DNA of 64,000 nucleotides from Strix aluco (lineage: Eukaryota; Chordata; Aves; Strigiformes; Strigidae). Position numbers and translations under genes: made by a program. The stretch covers positions 16,508,948 through 16,572,947 of the forward strand of contig NC_133948.1 of assembly GCF_031877795.1 (NCBI RefSeq). Reading direction: 5' to 3'. Below are positions 47,950 through 61,500 of this stretch, piece by piece. Numbering within the stretch: position 1 is the first letter of the stretch; each line of letters starts with the position of its first letter. Under the pieces are notes generated by a model. It was not told the origin of the DNA. It made no database searches and saw only the letters and a program-made list of their open reading frames with translations.

Positions 47950-50900
47950 ATTAGCGGGATGACAGGTTGGGCTAATGCACGAGGCCACCCGGTCATTGGC
48001 TCCCTGGGGTCAGGGGTGCTGAGCCGGGAGGAGGATGTGGGAAGGAGAATTCCCCCGCCCTGGGACGCCAAGCCCACGCAGGAGCCGCAAGGATACAGAG
48101 CGTCTCCGCTCCGCAGCCGCGTGCAGGGGTGAGCAGCAGGTTGTACCCAGCCCCGTGATGGGCTCACGGCGGCGTCCCCAGCCCACACACCCTGCGGGCA
48201 GTGCTTTGCTCCGCTGCACCCTCTCCCAGCCAGGTTGTATCCATGTAATTATTGCTCCAAACTCCCACAGACGAGGATGCCAGGAAGGGGATGGTGCTAT
48301 TTGCAACAAATGCTTCTTCAAAGCCTCCAGACTCATGGAGCATTTTACCCATCACTCTGAGCTTCCCTGCTAAGGGCCGACCCTGGGGGTCTCCACACTG
48401 CTCAGCATCCCCAAGCGCCATCCAGGCTCGGGGGTCCTGAGGAGAGCAGTGGGGGACAGGGTGTGTGAGAGGTTGGTCGAGCCAGAGGTGACTAGCAGGG
48501 GAAGGGGATGGTGCTTTGGGACCTTTACAGTTAGTCCTACCCAACAGGCCATGGCCTCACCTCATGATCTTCAGCCTCTGACCCATCCCAGAAGGTGCTG
48601 CAGATATTGGGACAGAATACTGTAAATGTGGTCCTTAAGGGCCAAGCACTGGCAAAGGACATGAGAAACCAAATAAAAAGAGGATTCTTCTGCTTGATAA
48701 AGCCAAAATGAAGCTGCAAAGCTCATTGGCATATGCTGCTAAAAAAAAAAAACAACCTTCAAACACCTGGGGCTGAAAGTGTGGTTAGACCGACGCGTGA
48801 CTGGCTGAAGTCCATCAAGGGCTTCCACGCACCAGGAGCTGGTCTCCTAAGGCAGGTCTGTGCTGTGAGCACAGCCCAGGGTGCATGTCCTTTCTGCAGC
48901 AGTGCTGAGCAGCTGTGCCACCACAGTGTGGCCCACAGCCTGCCTCAGGGCAGCTGCTCCCCTGTCCTGACAGTACTGCTGAAAAAACCCAACCCATAAA
49001 CCTATGTAAAGTGGATTTCACAGCAAAATCTAACCAAGTGTGGAAAAAAACAGACCTTGCTATAAGCATTGGCCTGCTATTAGATAAGGACCTGAGCTAA
49101 GACGGGACAGTGGATGAGCAGAAAGGCCCATGAGGTCCTTCTGGTCTATTTGACCGTGCCTGCACAAGACATCTGAAGATGCCACTGGTGAGATGCTGCC
49201 TCAGGGAGGGTGTTTGGCCACAGCTGTAACACTGAACATCTCCCAGCCTCAGAAGTGACACTTGGAAGACCTTCCTGGAGATGGTTTGCCACCACCATTC
49301 AGCTCAGCCCAGTTCTAGCCGAGACAAGGGCAGCCAGCCCATGGGACAGGGGGACAAGCGTGCCACTGCAGCAAAGGAAGGAGCAGCTATTTGTATTAGC
49401 AGACCTCCTTGGAGGCAGTAAGAAGGAGCAAAGTGAGGAGTAAATGCCAGTACCTGAAGAGGAAACGTTCACCCAAGCAACATGCAAGGTGCGAAAGCCA
49501 GGGCAGAGATGGACAGATGAAGGGTGAGGCCATACTTAATGGCTGGGAAACCACCTTGGGAGGAGCAGTGATTTTTTTAAACGAAGGCTTAGGGCACAAG
49601 AGAACTAAACATAAACGTGTCACCCGGTGCAATGCTGCAACGAGATGTCCGGAGGGGTTCTTGGGTGTGTGGGAAGGGAAGGTGTGCTGTGTCCACCACG
49701 AGGCTCCCCAGGTCCTGCCAGCACATGGGGTGAGATGCAGGCAGGGAGAGGCAAAGCCCAGCATCTGAGGAGCAGGAGCTGGTGGAGAGCTCTGGGTCTG
49801 GGGGCATCACCTCTATGTGGGCAACACAGCTGAGCAACCTAGAAGACACCTGGACAATCTGGTGAAGCTAAATGTGATGGGGCAATGCAGCTGGGGATCA
49901 CTAACAAGTTGCATGTGCCCCAGCTGGTTTTAGCTAACGGTGCTTGTTCCCAGTGGGAATGGGCAGTTTCTTAAGAAGGGCTGGAAACTTTCTGTCTTGG
50001 CATGGGATGTTGCAAGATGTGCCTGGAGAGGTGGCAGAGGAGACAACCCAGCCCTGCCCAGCTCCAGGACATGCTGAGGCACTGGACAGGGGGTCCAACA
50101 CCATCCCACCCCGTGCAGAGGAGCAGTGCCCGCAGGTCGGTGTCAGGGTGCCCAGCTATGCTGGCAGCCCTGCCCATGACCTGGCACGTGTCCTCAGGAA
50201 AGCCATGCCGCTGACTGGGGTTTCTTGTGTCATGGGGTGATGCTCCCAGCCCTGGCTAAAACAGCTCCTCTGTAAAAAGGGGGAATGGGACTTGTTCCCC
50301 ACACTGCAGCCATAAGCTGGGGCAGAAGGTCCTTCCTCAGCCCCTGTATGGTCTTCAGCCCCGTGAACATGGGAGTGATGCCAACTGTGGATGGCTCATG
50401 CCTGACACTGGGTGAGGCACCAGCAGAGGTGAAGGAGTCACAGGGCATCTTCCCAAAACACAAAGTGCCCTGCCAATCTGCCCAGGAGGACTCCAGAGGA
50501 TGCCAAGCCTTTGGGTGAGCAGGAAGGCAGAGGCCTTGGAAAAGCTCAGCCAAGTTGTGCTGGGGGAGTATGTGGGGTGTGAGAGCTGCCAGTCTTACCC
50601 ACTGTGGAGGGTGTGCCAGAGCCCAGGGGAAAACCACAGAGCTGCAGGGGGTGTCACTGTGTGGTGCCCCAGTGTCCCCAGGCACCTCCAGCCGGGTCCT
50701 CTGGGGACCTGCTGAAGCAGACTCTGACCATCCCACTAACCAGACACAGGCTGCAAAGCCACCTCTCCCCCCTGAGCGTGCCGAGCCGGGGCAGCAGCCT
50801 TGGTTGGCAGCTGCCTGCACCTGGGCAGCGTGCACAGCCCCGGCCCCTCTGCAAGGGCCCTGCCCGGGGCAGAGGGAGCTGAGCAGCCTTGGCCACCTCT

Positions 50901-51325
50901 GCCCTCAGAGGAAGTCCTCACCCGTGCTGCAGTGGGGACAGGGACATCGACATTTGCCTTTTGGGACCTAAGATGAGACTTGCGAGTTCACATCCCTTTG
51001 TGGATCCAGCAGATACATAACGGTTCAAGAAGCAGACCCTGTTCATCGCCGTGTGCTGGAGCATGCACATCCCTGCCTACCGTCCCCTCTGGTCACACCA
51101 CCTGGGAAAAACCTTGCAGGGAAACCAGAAGAGACCAGCTGAAGACATGACAGACGACTGGTGACGTTTTTACAGGGCACAGACCAGGAAGTCTGGAAAT
51201 CAATACAGGTGAGCTGGATGCAAGTGGGAAGCCTCCACACAAGAGGTGCTTGCACCACCCAGCTGACCTGCAGAGGTGACCCAAGGCCTTGGAAGGAATC
51301 AGAGATGATCCAGATCCCAATAGTA
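47950..51325. other. Intergenic DNA between the TMEM17-like gene and AIFM3
   Basis: No gene was recognised on either strand. In human the comparable interval, as I recall it, holds LZTR1 and THAP7. I saw no Kelch, BTB or THAP signature here. A+T-richer patches lie near 48.6-48.75 kb (with AATAAA at 48672 on the plus strand) and 49.0-49.1 kb. The rest is moderately GC-rich and featureless. Confidence 0.45.
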
Positions 51326-51329
51326 CATT

Positions 51330-51335
51330 TTTAAT
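51330..51335 (-). terminator. Possible poly(A) signal of AIFM3
   Basis: Read on the minus strand, ATTAAA occurs in an A/T-rich patch 1.24 kb beyond the AIFM3 stop. No canonical AATAAA was noticed closer. The assignment is tentative. Confidence 0.3.
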
Positions 51336-52572
51336 TTATAGGGGGTGAATCAAATTAAAAATATAAATCCTCTTGCTTTGGGCTCAGGGTAAAACACTGA
51401 CTGCTGGGGAAGAACCTTCCCCCAGGACAGAGCACTGGAGGCTCTCCAAGGGGGGTTCTTGCCCCCCAGCTCTGCTGGGCTGATGGACACAGGGCTGTGG
51501 GCTGGCCAGGTCCACTCCTGAGCTGGAGATAATGCTCTTCTTCCAGCAAGGGGCAGAAAACACGACAGCAGAGCACTGACATGGAAAGCTGAGATGAGAA
51601 ATGCAGCATTGGCACTAGGCAACAGGAGGAATGAATGACGAAATACTCCTCTGGCTACTTTTCCTTGAGTAACATTTCAGCAGCAGTACTACTTCTGTGA
51701 TAATTGTTAAGGAGAGAGACATCACAAGGCTGGCTGGAAGGACAGCCACCAAGCCCGGGGGCTGCAGTCCAGCTGTTGCACCTCTGCAGGGAGCCCCGCT
51801 CTGCACCCCAGGGACCGACGAGAGCTGCCAGTGCCCAAGGCCAAACCGAGCCCTGAGAGATGGGGAGATGCTGCGGGTGCTGGGACGGGGACCGATGAGC
51901 TCCAGAGCCCTCGGCTTGGGCAGGGACCCACCTCTGCTGGGGGGCCTGAACGGGGCAACCAGCCCGGAGAAGGGAGAATGCAAAACACAACCACAGGCTG
52001 TACAGAGACCACCCGGTGAGACCCCATCTCCCTGTCCCCCCCAGGAGCTCCGCAGGGTGGGTGGGCATGGGGAGAGCTGCGGCAAGCGCTGCAGCCATGT
52101 GGCGAGGGAGCAGATGTCAGGCTCTGTGGGGATGCGCATCAGAGCTCTGCTGGGAGCGGAGAGGTTTTGGGAAGGGGCAACATGCTTGAAAGCACAGGGA
52201 GCAACAAAAGGCACTCGCACTGTTTACGGGGGTGAGGGATGTGCTTGGGGCAGACCTGCCTGGGGACCCCCTGGCCCGTCGGCAGCATCCTCAGCCACAC
52301 AGCGCCCGTGCCAGTGCCAAACCCCGCGCTCTGGGGGCTGCTTTTCCAGTGTTCCACGGGAATTGCAACAGCAGAGCCCCAGCCTGGTAGGCACTGGGGC
52401 AGAGGAGCTGGTGGTGGTCTGCTGGGAAGGTAAGTGCGCAGTGACAGACGCTGGGTGCATCCAAGTCTCAAAGGGAAATGACTCAGCTGTGGTGTTCCCC
52501 CTTGTCTGTGGAGCTGCCATCCTGTCTCCCCACAGCGAGTGCAGCATCAGGAGGGCGCAGCCGCCAGCAGCG

Positions 52573-55500
52573 TTAGGAGCCTTTCCCAGTTAGCCAGGAC
52601 ATATCTCCAGTCCTAAGAAAGAGAAAAAAACCAGCAGCGCTGTGAGATGTCTGCCAGCGTGCACACGCAAACGTGCTCGGTGTGCCTGGGCGCTGCCCTC
52701 GGCGCTCGTCCGGTCATCGGTCCCCACCCCGGCAGCACCGGTGCTGCTCGGCGCAGAGGCACAGCCAGCCCGGGCAGGATGGCAGCACCCTTTCCTCACA
52801 CGGGACACCTGAGCCCTCACTCACATGTCACTAAAACTGTCCAAACACTCATTTGCAGGTCCTCAGTTCCATGTAAAACTGTGTTCAAACTATTTTTCTA
52901 TCTATAAACAAGGCCTTCTGGCATTCAGCTGAAAATTCATGGAAAGCCACTGAATGGCAGCCACCTCCCCAGCTGAGCGGGGTTCCAGCCAGAAGGCAGC
53001 TGCCTGTTCCCAGCAGATCAGTGCACCAGCACCCTGAAAAGGGGATGTAGCAGCCATGCCCACCCAGCCCCGGTGCAGCTCCTGCCACCCGCAGCCCCAC
53101 CACCCAGCACAGCAGCATCACACCCTGCGGGGGGGTGGCTGAAAAGCAAGCATGCAGCCGTAACCAGTGTCCCCCCCCGCCCAGGAATTAGGGACACAGC
53201 CCAAGCAGGGGGCTGGCTGTCCCTCCCCTGCCAGCCCTTCACACCCGGGACCCCAAACCGAACATACTTGCCGTGACGGACAAACAGCCTAAAAGGTGTG
53301 AAAGCAGCAGGAGACAGAGAGAGAAAAGACATTCAGGTTTAGGCGGTCTGGCTTCCTCCAGGCTTGCTGAGCTCCACCGTGGAGGCCAGCAGCTCCCCCC
53401 ACTGCTGGGCTGCCCATGAGATGCCACCTCCCACCCAGCTGCAAACTGGGCAGCCAGCAACCACCTCCCAAGGTATCGGAGAGGATGGACCCAGCCCTGC
53501 CCCGGTCACTGGTGGCTGGGTGGATCCTTGACATGTTCCCCATCCCAGGGGTGCCCGGGGTGTCTGAGCTGGCTTGGGGCTGCCTGGAGACTGGGAGTGC
53601 TTCTCTCCCCAGGCTTTTGAAAAAGTCTGCTTTTATTCCAGATGTGGAAACACCCCAGGGACAGGGACCCAGATTCCTCCCTCAGCTCTGATTCCCACTC
53701 TAAAGGCTCCTTCCTGGCTGTTGTCACCTCCCTAGTGTTTGCCTTCCAGCACACCATGTTCTGCACCCACACTCTGCACGCTCTCTTTCCTGTGCAAAGT
53801 CTTAAAAACAAAGTGAAGGGAAAAAAAATGCACTTTGTCTACAATCTACACCCCAATGAACTGGAGGCTGAGACACCAAGGGCTGGTGTCCTGGCACCGT
53901 GAGCTCTCCGGGTTATGCTCTTGCAGAGTGTTGTGCACAGGCTGCACACCCAGCCCCTCTCTGCAGGTCCCCTCAACTGACTGGGTGCCCAGGGGCACCC
54001 CAGCATCAGGCAGTGACGCCTTGGTGATGTGCCAGCGCCTGGTGGCAGTGAGCACCACTGTCCCATCACGTGTGTAAGGATTTGGATCCTGGTGTTAAAG
54101 ACAAACACCCTGTGTGCAGGATGCCAGAGCTGGAGGCAGCTGAGAGGCAGCTGAGAGGTTGGAGTGAGCGGGACAGGAAGGAAGATGCAAGAAGGTTACA
54201 GGGCGGGGAGCAGTGGAAAAGAGCTACCCAGTGCCTGTTGGAGTCCTGCCTTGGGGTGCTCAGCCCCTGTCCTGCACCCCATGGCTATGCTCGGCCCCTG
54301 CCCTGGCACTGCTGGTTCCTGCAGCGCGTCTACTTACTCCACATCACGCTTTCGGATGGTCCTGCCGGCAGCCAGGACCTCAGCCACCTTGGACACAATA
54401 GGGTCGTAGTTCATGCTGGCTACAGCCATCACCTCGTCGCTCCTAGGGCCAGGCAGAGCAGAGCAGAGCAGTTAGGGCAGCCCAGGGTGGCCATGACCCC
54501 ATCACCCCAAAAACAACATGCTGGAGAGAAGCAGGAAGCAAAGAAAGAGAAACACCCGCTCCAGGGTCAGGACCCGTCCCAAGGCGTGAGCACCACGGGG
54601 ACTGCGCTAGCAGTGGGGGACAAGGGACAGGAAAGGGCTCAGAGCTGGCACTGCAGGCTGGTCCCTCTGTGGTCTCACTGGTGCCCACATGCTGGCGTGG
54701 TGAGCGTCACTAGGGTGCCCAGGGGACGGAGACAGCTCTGGCCACCCTGGCATCTGTGGGAAAACGCCAGCAAAGATGGACCTGATGGTGGATAAAACCC
54801 TGGCCATCAGCAAGGATGCCCATTGGCTGCGGCCATGCGGGCAGGCGATCCATGCGCTGCTGCCCTGTACCACGGGAGTGGAGAGGCGGGTGGTCAGGAT
54901 TCCTCTGCGGGACACTCGGTTGTGCTGCTCCACATCCCCTTCCTGACCCCCACCCCCGAGCCGCTCCTCAGGCATGGTCCTCCCAAAGCACCGGGACAAC
55001 TGGAGTGTCCGACGCCAGTGCCCCACCAGCCCCAGTGAGGAAACTCCTGCGTATATGGGATGTCCAGCAGCACGTCCCAGTCCGGCTGACCATTACCCAC
55101 CAGGACGTCAGTGCTGGTGGCACAATGCCACCTCAAAGGCTGAATGGGAAACAAGTGAAGCGGAAGGGAAGAGGATGTAAAAATGCTGGAGGAGCTTTGG
55201 CTAAAGGTCACAAGGCAAACAAAAATGGGCTCTTCTGTTTTGAGGTTTGAAAAGATCAACCTGAGCATAAATCTTCAAAGAGAACCCAAGAGATGACTCA
55301 TAAATAGATAACTGAATAGAGAAACAATGTAAAGATCAGAGAAGGTGCGTGGGTAAAATATTAAACATTGGTGATATTGTTGAGTAAGTTGAAGAGTAAA
55401 AGCACCCAACAAATCAAGATCTGCTCTTCAATCCGCTGCCAAAGAACCCCGTGACCAACAGAGCAAAGAGCAGTCGGGGAGGAAAAGGGGAAACGTACTT

Positions 55501-58500
55501 GCTTTCCGAGAGGAGAAGAGCAGAAGCCATGCTTCATCTCTGTGGAGCCATGGGAGTTGAAGCAACCTCTCCCAGCTGTCCCACAAAGCCATGGGGTAGC
55601 TCCATCACAGAAGACTATCTACTGCAAAAGGCTCTGATTCCTAAATAAGCTCACTACAAATAAGGGAGAGCAAGTCAGAAATGGAGCAGCGGACTGACTT
55701 CCCTGTCCCATGGATGAGCACAGGTGTGCAGAGCAGACCAGGAGCCCAGAATGTTCTCTGGAGCCACTGGAGCTTGTCCACAGCTTAGACCATACCAGCC
55801 AGACCCAGAGAGGGACCGACACCAGCCAGGCTCCAGCACAGGGTGCTGCTCCACAGGAATGGCCGCAGGAAGGGGGAGCTGCTGCATTGCCAGGAGCTCT
55901 AGAACAAGACTTGGATGCCATTGGAAATCCCATCTCAAGCATCGCTAACTCACTGCAGAGATGTGTACCTACAGCAGAGGGGATATCCTGCGGCTCTTCC
56001 ATCCAGCAGATGAGGTGAGAATAAGGAGCAACAGACAGATGTGGACAACAAATACATTCACACCGGAAAACGGGTGTCCGTGGCAGGCAGTGAGGGTAAT
56101 TAACCACCCAAGAAGATTACAAAGCACGTGTGTGTTCAGCTGAACTGCCTGCTGGGCTGTCATGTTCGAGGACTGCTGCTGTGATTTAGAAGAGCTTTTT
56201 ACTTTCTGAGCCTGCATCTTCTCTGTTGTGATGCTTGATGTCCCATCTGATATAAACGAGTTCCTCCACTCTCCCCAGGACAGGACCCCATTCCCTAGGG
56301 GTGTAACTCCAATTGTATGTGCAGGGACTCACGAGTCTTCTTTACAGAAGTCTCCTTCCAAGACTCTTGCAGCAGTACCTGATGGCACAGCAGTGCAGAT
56401 TGCCTCTTCTCCTGTGGCCCCAAGTCCTGAAACACAAACTGCCAAAATCCCACTGTGAACCACATCCCGGGGAGGCCCTACAGGTAGTTGTTTCCATCAC
56501 ACAGGGCCTTGGCCTTGGCTACTTCACCATCGCTTGGTGTCTCCAGCACACAACAGGGGCTGAGGCTTCAGGACTCCTGGGAGGCTCTGCACCACCTTCA
56601 CATCATACCACACAGTCTTGAAACTTCTACATTTGGTTTCCTGAGCACAGGCAGCTCCCAGTTGGGAAACACGAAGTGGTTGGAGAGACCTATCCATCAA
56701 AACCAGGGGGAGATGCGCCGTTCCAAGGGAATGAATAACCAAAAGCATGCAAGAGAAAGGAAAGGAAGATGTAATCCCACCAGTCACCCACCAACTCAGC
56801 CTCAAGCCCAGCCAGTGCTGACACGACCACCCGGGAATGCAGCCCAAACATTTCCATCAGTGGGGAGCTGGTCCTTTTGTGAAATAACTCATGGGGCACT
56901 GGTGAGCTGAAACATCCCCACATCAGCAGTTGCTTTTAAACATTTTGTCTGACAGATGGGGAAGCTTCTTTTTCAAAAGCTCTTCAGAGGCAGCAAGAGT
57001 GCCCTTCCTGAACCTGGGGTCTGGAGCAACCAGAATTCTTGGCGTAAAGGCTGAGGGAAGATGGAGTGCTGTGGATGCGCACCGTGTCTACAACGTGTCC
57101 CTTCCTCTGCAGGGTTCAGTGCAACAAAAGTGGGGAACCGTGAAGATGACAACCACAGCAATTCCCTGTATCTCCCAAGATCTCCAGGGTCTCAGGGGTG
57201 GGAAGACATTGGTCTGTTCTGGCTGAGGTGCTGCGGTGAACGCAGGGTCCCATCTGCAGAGCACCGTCCCATACACCTCCTGGCACAGGGCCTCACGCTG
57301 ACCCCTCCACATGTCACACAGCCCTGAACAGGGATAAGTAAACAGCTTTCTTCTTCAAACTCTGGGGAAAAAAGAGCCTTATTGTAAAAGTCAATGATGA
57401 AGACAGGCTCCAGGAGTGGGAACCACCAGTGGTTCATGCAACAGCCAAGACAGGGCGCACCAGGAGGAGAAGAGTCCAAACCATTGGGTGAGCATGGCAG
57501 AAGGAAGCAGAAGGGGATGGTCAATTTGGGACAGAGTCCTCAGTCCAAAAGCACCAACCAGAAGAACTATCACCAAATGAGAAAAAGAGGAAGAAATGCT
57601 CCCGGTGGCCTCTCACAGATGCAAAGACGGGGGCTTGGTTACAGCTCAGCAAAGCAGCAGGAGATGCACTGGTCAGCCCCCTGCCAGCCTGCACTCCCCC
57701 AGTACCTCCGGCTCTCAGCGCGGGATGCCGTCCTGGTACCCAAAAGCCATCTCCAGGAGCTCCTCCTGAGCAGCAGAACAACACGGCGCTTAGCGGCGGA
57801 CCCCCGCCAGGGAGCTGCTGCCCACCGAGCCCAGCTTTGCTGCGTGCCGGCAGGTCTGCTGAGCATGGGGCCGCTGCACAGAGCAGGGATTATGCACCTT
57901 GCTCAGGGCTTTCCTTTTGAACAGGCTCTACAGATGTTTAATTAAAGCAATCTGACATTTCCTTTCTAATTAGGGCTGGGATGAAGAGCTAAATGCTCTG
58001 GTATGGAAAGGAGGAACAGAGGATTCAAAGAAAATTACATGCTGGAAAGAAATGTGTGCCAGTGCGGTTTGTGGATGCTCGACCCCGTAATGCTGCACCC
58101 AGGGGACTGCCAGCGAGGCCAGCGGACCCGAGACAGGGCAACATAGCAGCAGTGGAGTGGCTTCACAGGGGATGCAGGGGCAAAAGTACATACAACTCTG
58201 CAAATCACTGCAGCAAAACTGCCGAAAATGGGTTTTTATCTTCCACTGGTTCACAGTCACTAAGCAAACTGTGTATTTTTAAACGCTGCTTTGAGAGTTA
58301 TGTGATTTAAATGCACTTCAGAACAGCAAGAGGGTGGGGAGTGATAGACCCGTGGCTGTGGCTATAGAAGGGGAATGTCCCCTTGCAGCAGCTCTCCCCA
58401 GCACAGGTGGTGCCTTGCACAAACCCACCCTTTCAGGCGATTTTGGCCACGGTGCTAGTGAGCCCAGAGGTGTGTCCATGTGCTCCAGCACCTGCTGGCA

Positions 58501-61500
58501 CCCCAGTGCCTGCAGCAGGTTTTTATCTGAGGTGCACAGGCACCAGGAGAAGGAGGGCGAGTGCCAGTGACCCAGCTGGCTGGTGCCACGGGGTGATAAA
58601 GTGAGCCCTGTGCCTCTCCAAACCCGATGGACACATCCAACTGCCAGGCTCCTTCCTGGAGCCATGGGGGCAAGCAGCCACCCTCAGGGAGGGGGATGCA
58701 GAGGGGAGGCTGTGAGGGACACTGGGCAAGGGACAGAGGGGCAGCGAGCCCTGCTGAGATGATCTCTGCAGAGCAGAGCTGGTGCCTGCCCAGCGCTGCC
58801 TCCCGATCCCTGCTGCCAACGAGTTTGATTGCTGAGCCAGGCAGACCTTCACTTCCTTGGTTTCACTCTCCCCATCCTTAATATTAGAAAACACTTGAAG
58901 AAATCCCCTCCATCTCCAGCCATGAGGCGGCTCTGTGGTCATTGATTTCAGATTGGGATGGAACAAAGGCAACAAAAGAATAAACAGCAGTAAATATTTT
59001 GGGGATAAATTCATGGTCTTGCCAGTCTAAACAGCCAGCATGGCTCAAGAACAGCAGAGGCAACACATCTCAGGAAAATATTCCCAGGTAGGCTCCCAGC
59101 CTGGGGAGAGCTGGGTTTCGCTACAGGTTTAACGAAAGCTCCTGAACTCTTTCTAACCATCACAGCTTGTTAACAGAAGAGTTTTTTTGAGCTGAATGTG
59201 TCAAACCAGGAGCAGAAATGGTGATGTCTGAGCTCTCAGTCCAGCCCTGGTCACAAATCATTAACACAGTGATGTGATGGGAAGGAAATCTTTGATGGGA
59301 ATTGCCAGCAACAAATTAATAGAAGCCATTATCTGCTCTCAGACACTATGTGAACAGACAAAGTGCTTACATCTGGCAGAGACATTAAGTCCAAAGACCA
59401 GTTTAACTTGCATTATGCTTAGCACATCATTTTTCTGGGGCATTTTACTAATGTCTTGCAACCTCAGTGTCCGGAGAGGAACAAAACCAACTGACAGAAT
59501 CTGTGGCAAAAATATTTTCCAGTCTAGCGAAACAAGTTTGGGTGAATGCCTGTGTAGGAACATGGAGAAACACTTACTTGGTATAGAATGCCACAAACTT
59601 CAGTTCATCTAAATCTCCCTGAATGACAACATCATCAAATCCTTCCCCGTGGCCTGGAAGGCAGAGAAGAAGTGGATTCAGCAACAATTCTCCTGGATCT
59701 ATCTCTAGGCCGTAAGACAGAGTTTCAACCCAGAGCTACACAAATTGTGTCCTGCAGTTACCAAGAGACCAGCACCAGAAGGTGAGGGTACCAAAAAGCA
59801 CCCCGTTTTGTTCAGAGAGGTTCAGGGAGACCGTCTCTGTCCATGCTGGGCCATCCCTTGTGCCCACAGCCATCCCTCTGGCCCTGCACCCCCCAGCCAG
59901 GATCAGACAGGTTTCGGAGGAGATACTAAAACCCTCAGGAGCCGGGAAGGGGAGCAGACCCGAGGCAGAGGCTGCCACGGAGGGTCCACAGCGAGGGAGA
60001 TGGCTGTGACTTCTCTATCCCGGGACATCTCCACCAGCACAAACTCTACAGCAGCCCTGGGGAGCCCCTTACCCGCATATCGGATGCTCTTCCCGAACAT
60101 AGCAGTCCACAAATACGGGACCGTGCTGATCTCCATGCCGTGGGCCAGCATGTTCAGCGCGGCTATTCGGCCTGGAAGAGAGAAGCAGCAGAATAAGCGG
60201 CGAAGCTCCGCGCTGGGGCAAGCGTTGTGGTCTGCCCTCAGGTTGCAGCACAGCGTCGATACCTCCAGTCCCAGAGTACAGGGAAACCAAGACCTTCTGC
60301 TTAGGCGGAAAAACCCAAACACAGAGCACCAAGCACCAAGAAGGAAATGCATTGCATCGTCCGAGGCTGGGCCCAGAGTCCCCCCAGCAGTGCAGCTCCT
60401 CCTGACTCGTCTCCTCCACTGGCATGAGCGATGTGCTCATGAGCCTGTTGCAACCCAACTTCTGCAGCAGCGACAGGGCTGAGAGCTTTCTGAGCTCCCA
60501 CTGCAAACGGGGATGGGATGGATAAACCCCCTGAGGGCATGGAGACTGGTAGGGTACAGTCCATGACACCGAGGCATGTCTGGACCAGCATTAAAGGGGG
60601 GCTGTGTCCAAAGGCTAACTTCGGAGGGGTGGTTCCAAAACCACTCACGCAGGCCACCCACCCAGAGGTCAACCTCCCCACAGGGTTGTGGCCTTGGAAA
60701 GCTCAAGGGCAGCCGATCACGCCAGGGTCTCCAGGCTTGCTGCTGTGAAGGGGAGAAAGGTCTCAGCTCTCAGTCTCATGTTCCTGGGCCAGCCTGGCGG
60801 TGTGGGCAGCCCAGTCGGAGATGTGAGCTCGAGCTAATATTAGGATGTGAGCTCCTAAGTGTCCCGGGGCAAGGATAAGATGAGGCTCCTGCAGCAACTG
60901 CAGATGTCAGGGAGCACGAGGCATTTGGAAAAGCCCATCCCTGAGCACCTCTGTGTTTGTAACGAGGCATCGTTAGGCAATGCACATCAAGAAGGCTGAC
61001 AAACGAAGGCATATTGGGCAGGATAAAATACACATGCTTCAAAATGTTTAAGACAACTACCCAGTTTCCCTGTTGGCAGTTGTCTCATTCTCTTGCTAGA
61101 GGGCTTGGAAAATTCCCGGGGATCTGGAAAAGGCTCTTTTCCATAAGAAATTTGCTGTTGCAAAGAGAAGGGACTGAAAAGCACCCACCGTGCATATGGG
61201 CCATCTGCCAGTGAGGGACGTTCACCTTCTTATTATTCCTCAAGGCCAGCGGGAACGTGACAGCATCACCAGCTGCGAAGACTCCAGGGATGTTGGTTTG
61301 CATCATCTGCAGGGGGAAAGCAGAAGTGTGCGTCAGTGGGGTTTGCACCCTCCTACACGAACAGGAACAGGGATCTGCTCTAGAGCTGCCACAGCCCCTG
61401 CGAGCACATGGACAACCTCTGCTCAGCTGTGGGACCCCCAGGTGGGATCTGATTTAGCGTTCTTCACTTTCAGAGCAGACCATGCAGGCAGGGACCTACA

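Noticed and set aside
48190-48270. X-box-like GTTGTATCCATGTAAT upstream of the TMEM17-like gene
   Set aside because: Too many mismatches to the RFX palindrome to support a ciliary promoter call.
47950-51325. Search for LZTR1 or THAP7 between the TMEM17-like gene and AIFM3
   Set aside because: No Kelch, BTB or THAP zinc-finger coding pattern was visible in any frame.
59745-60482. 245-codon open frame opposite AIFM3 exons
   Set aside because: It is antisense to a verified AIFM3 exon (60073-60171) and has no family signature.
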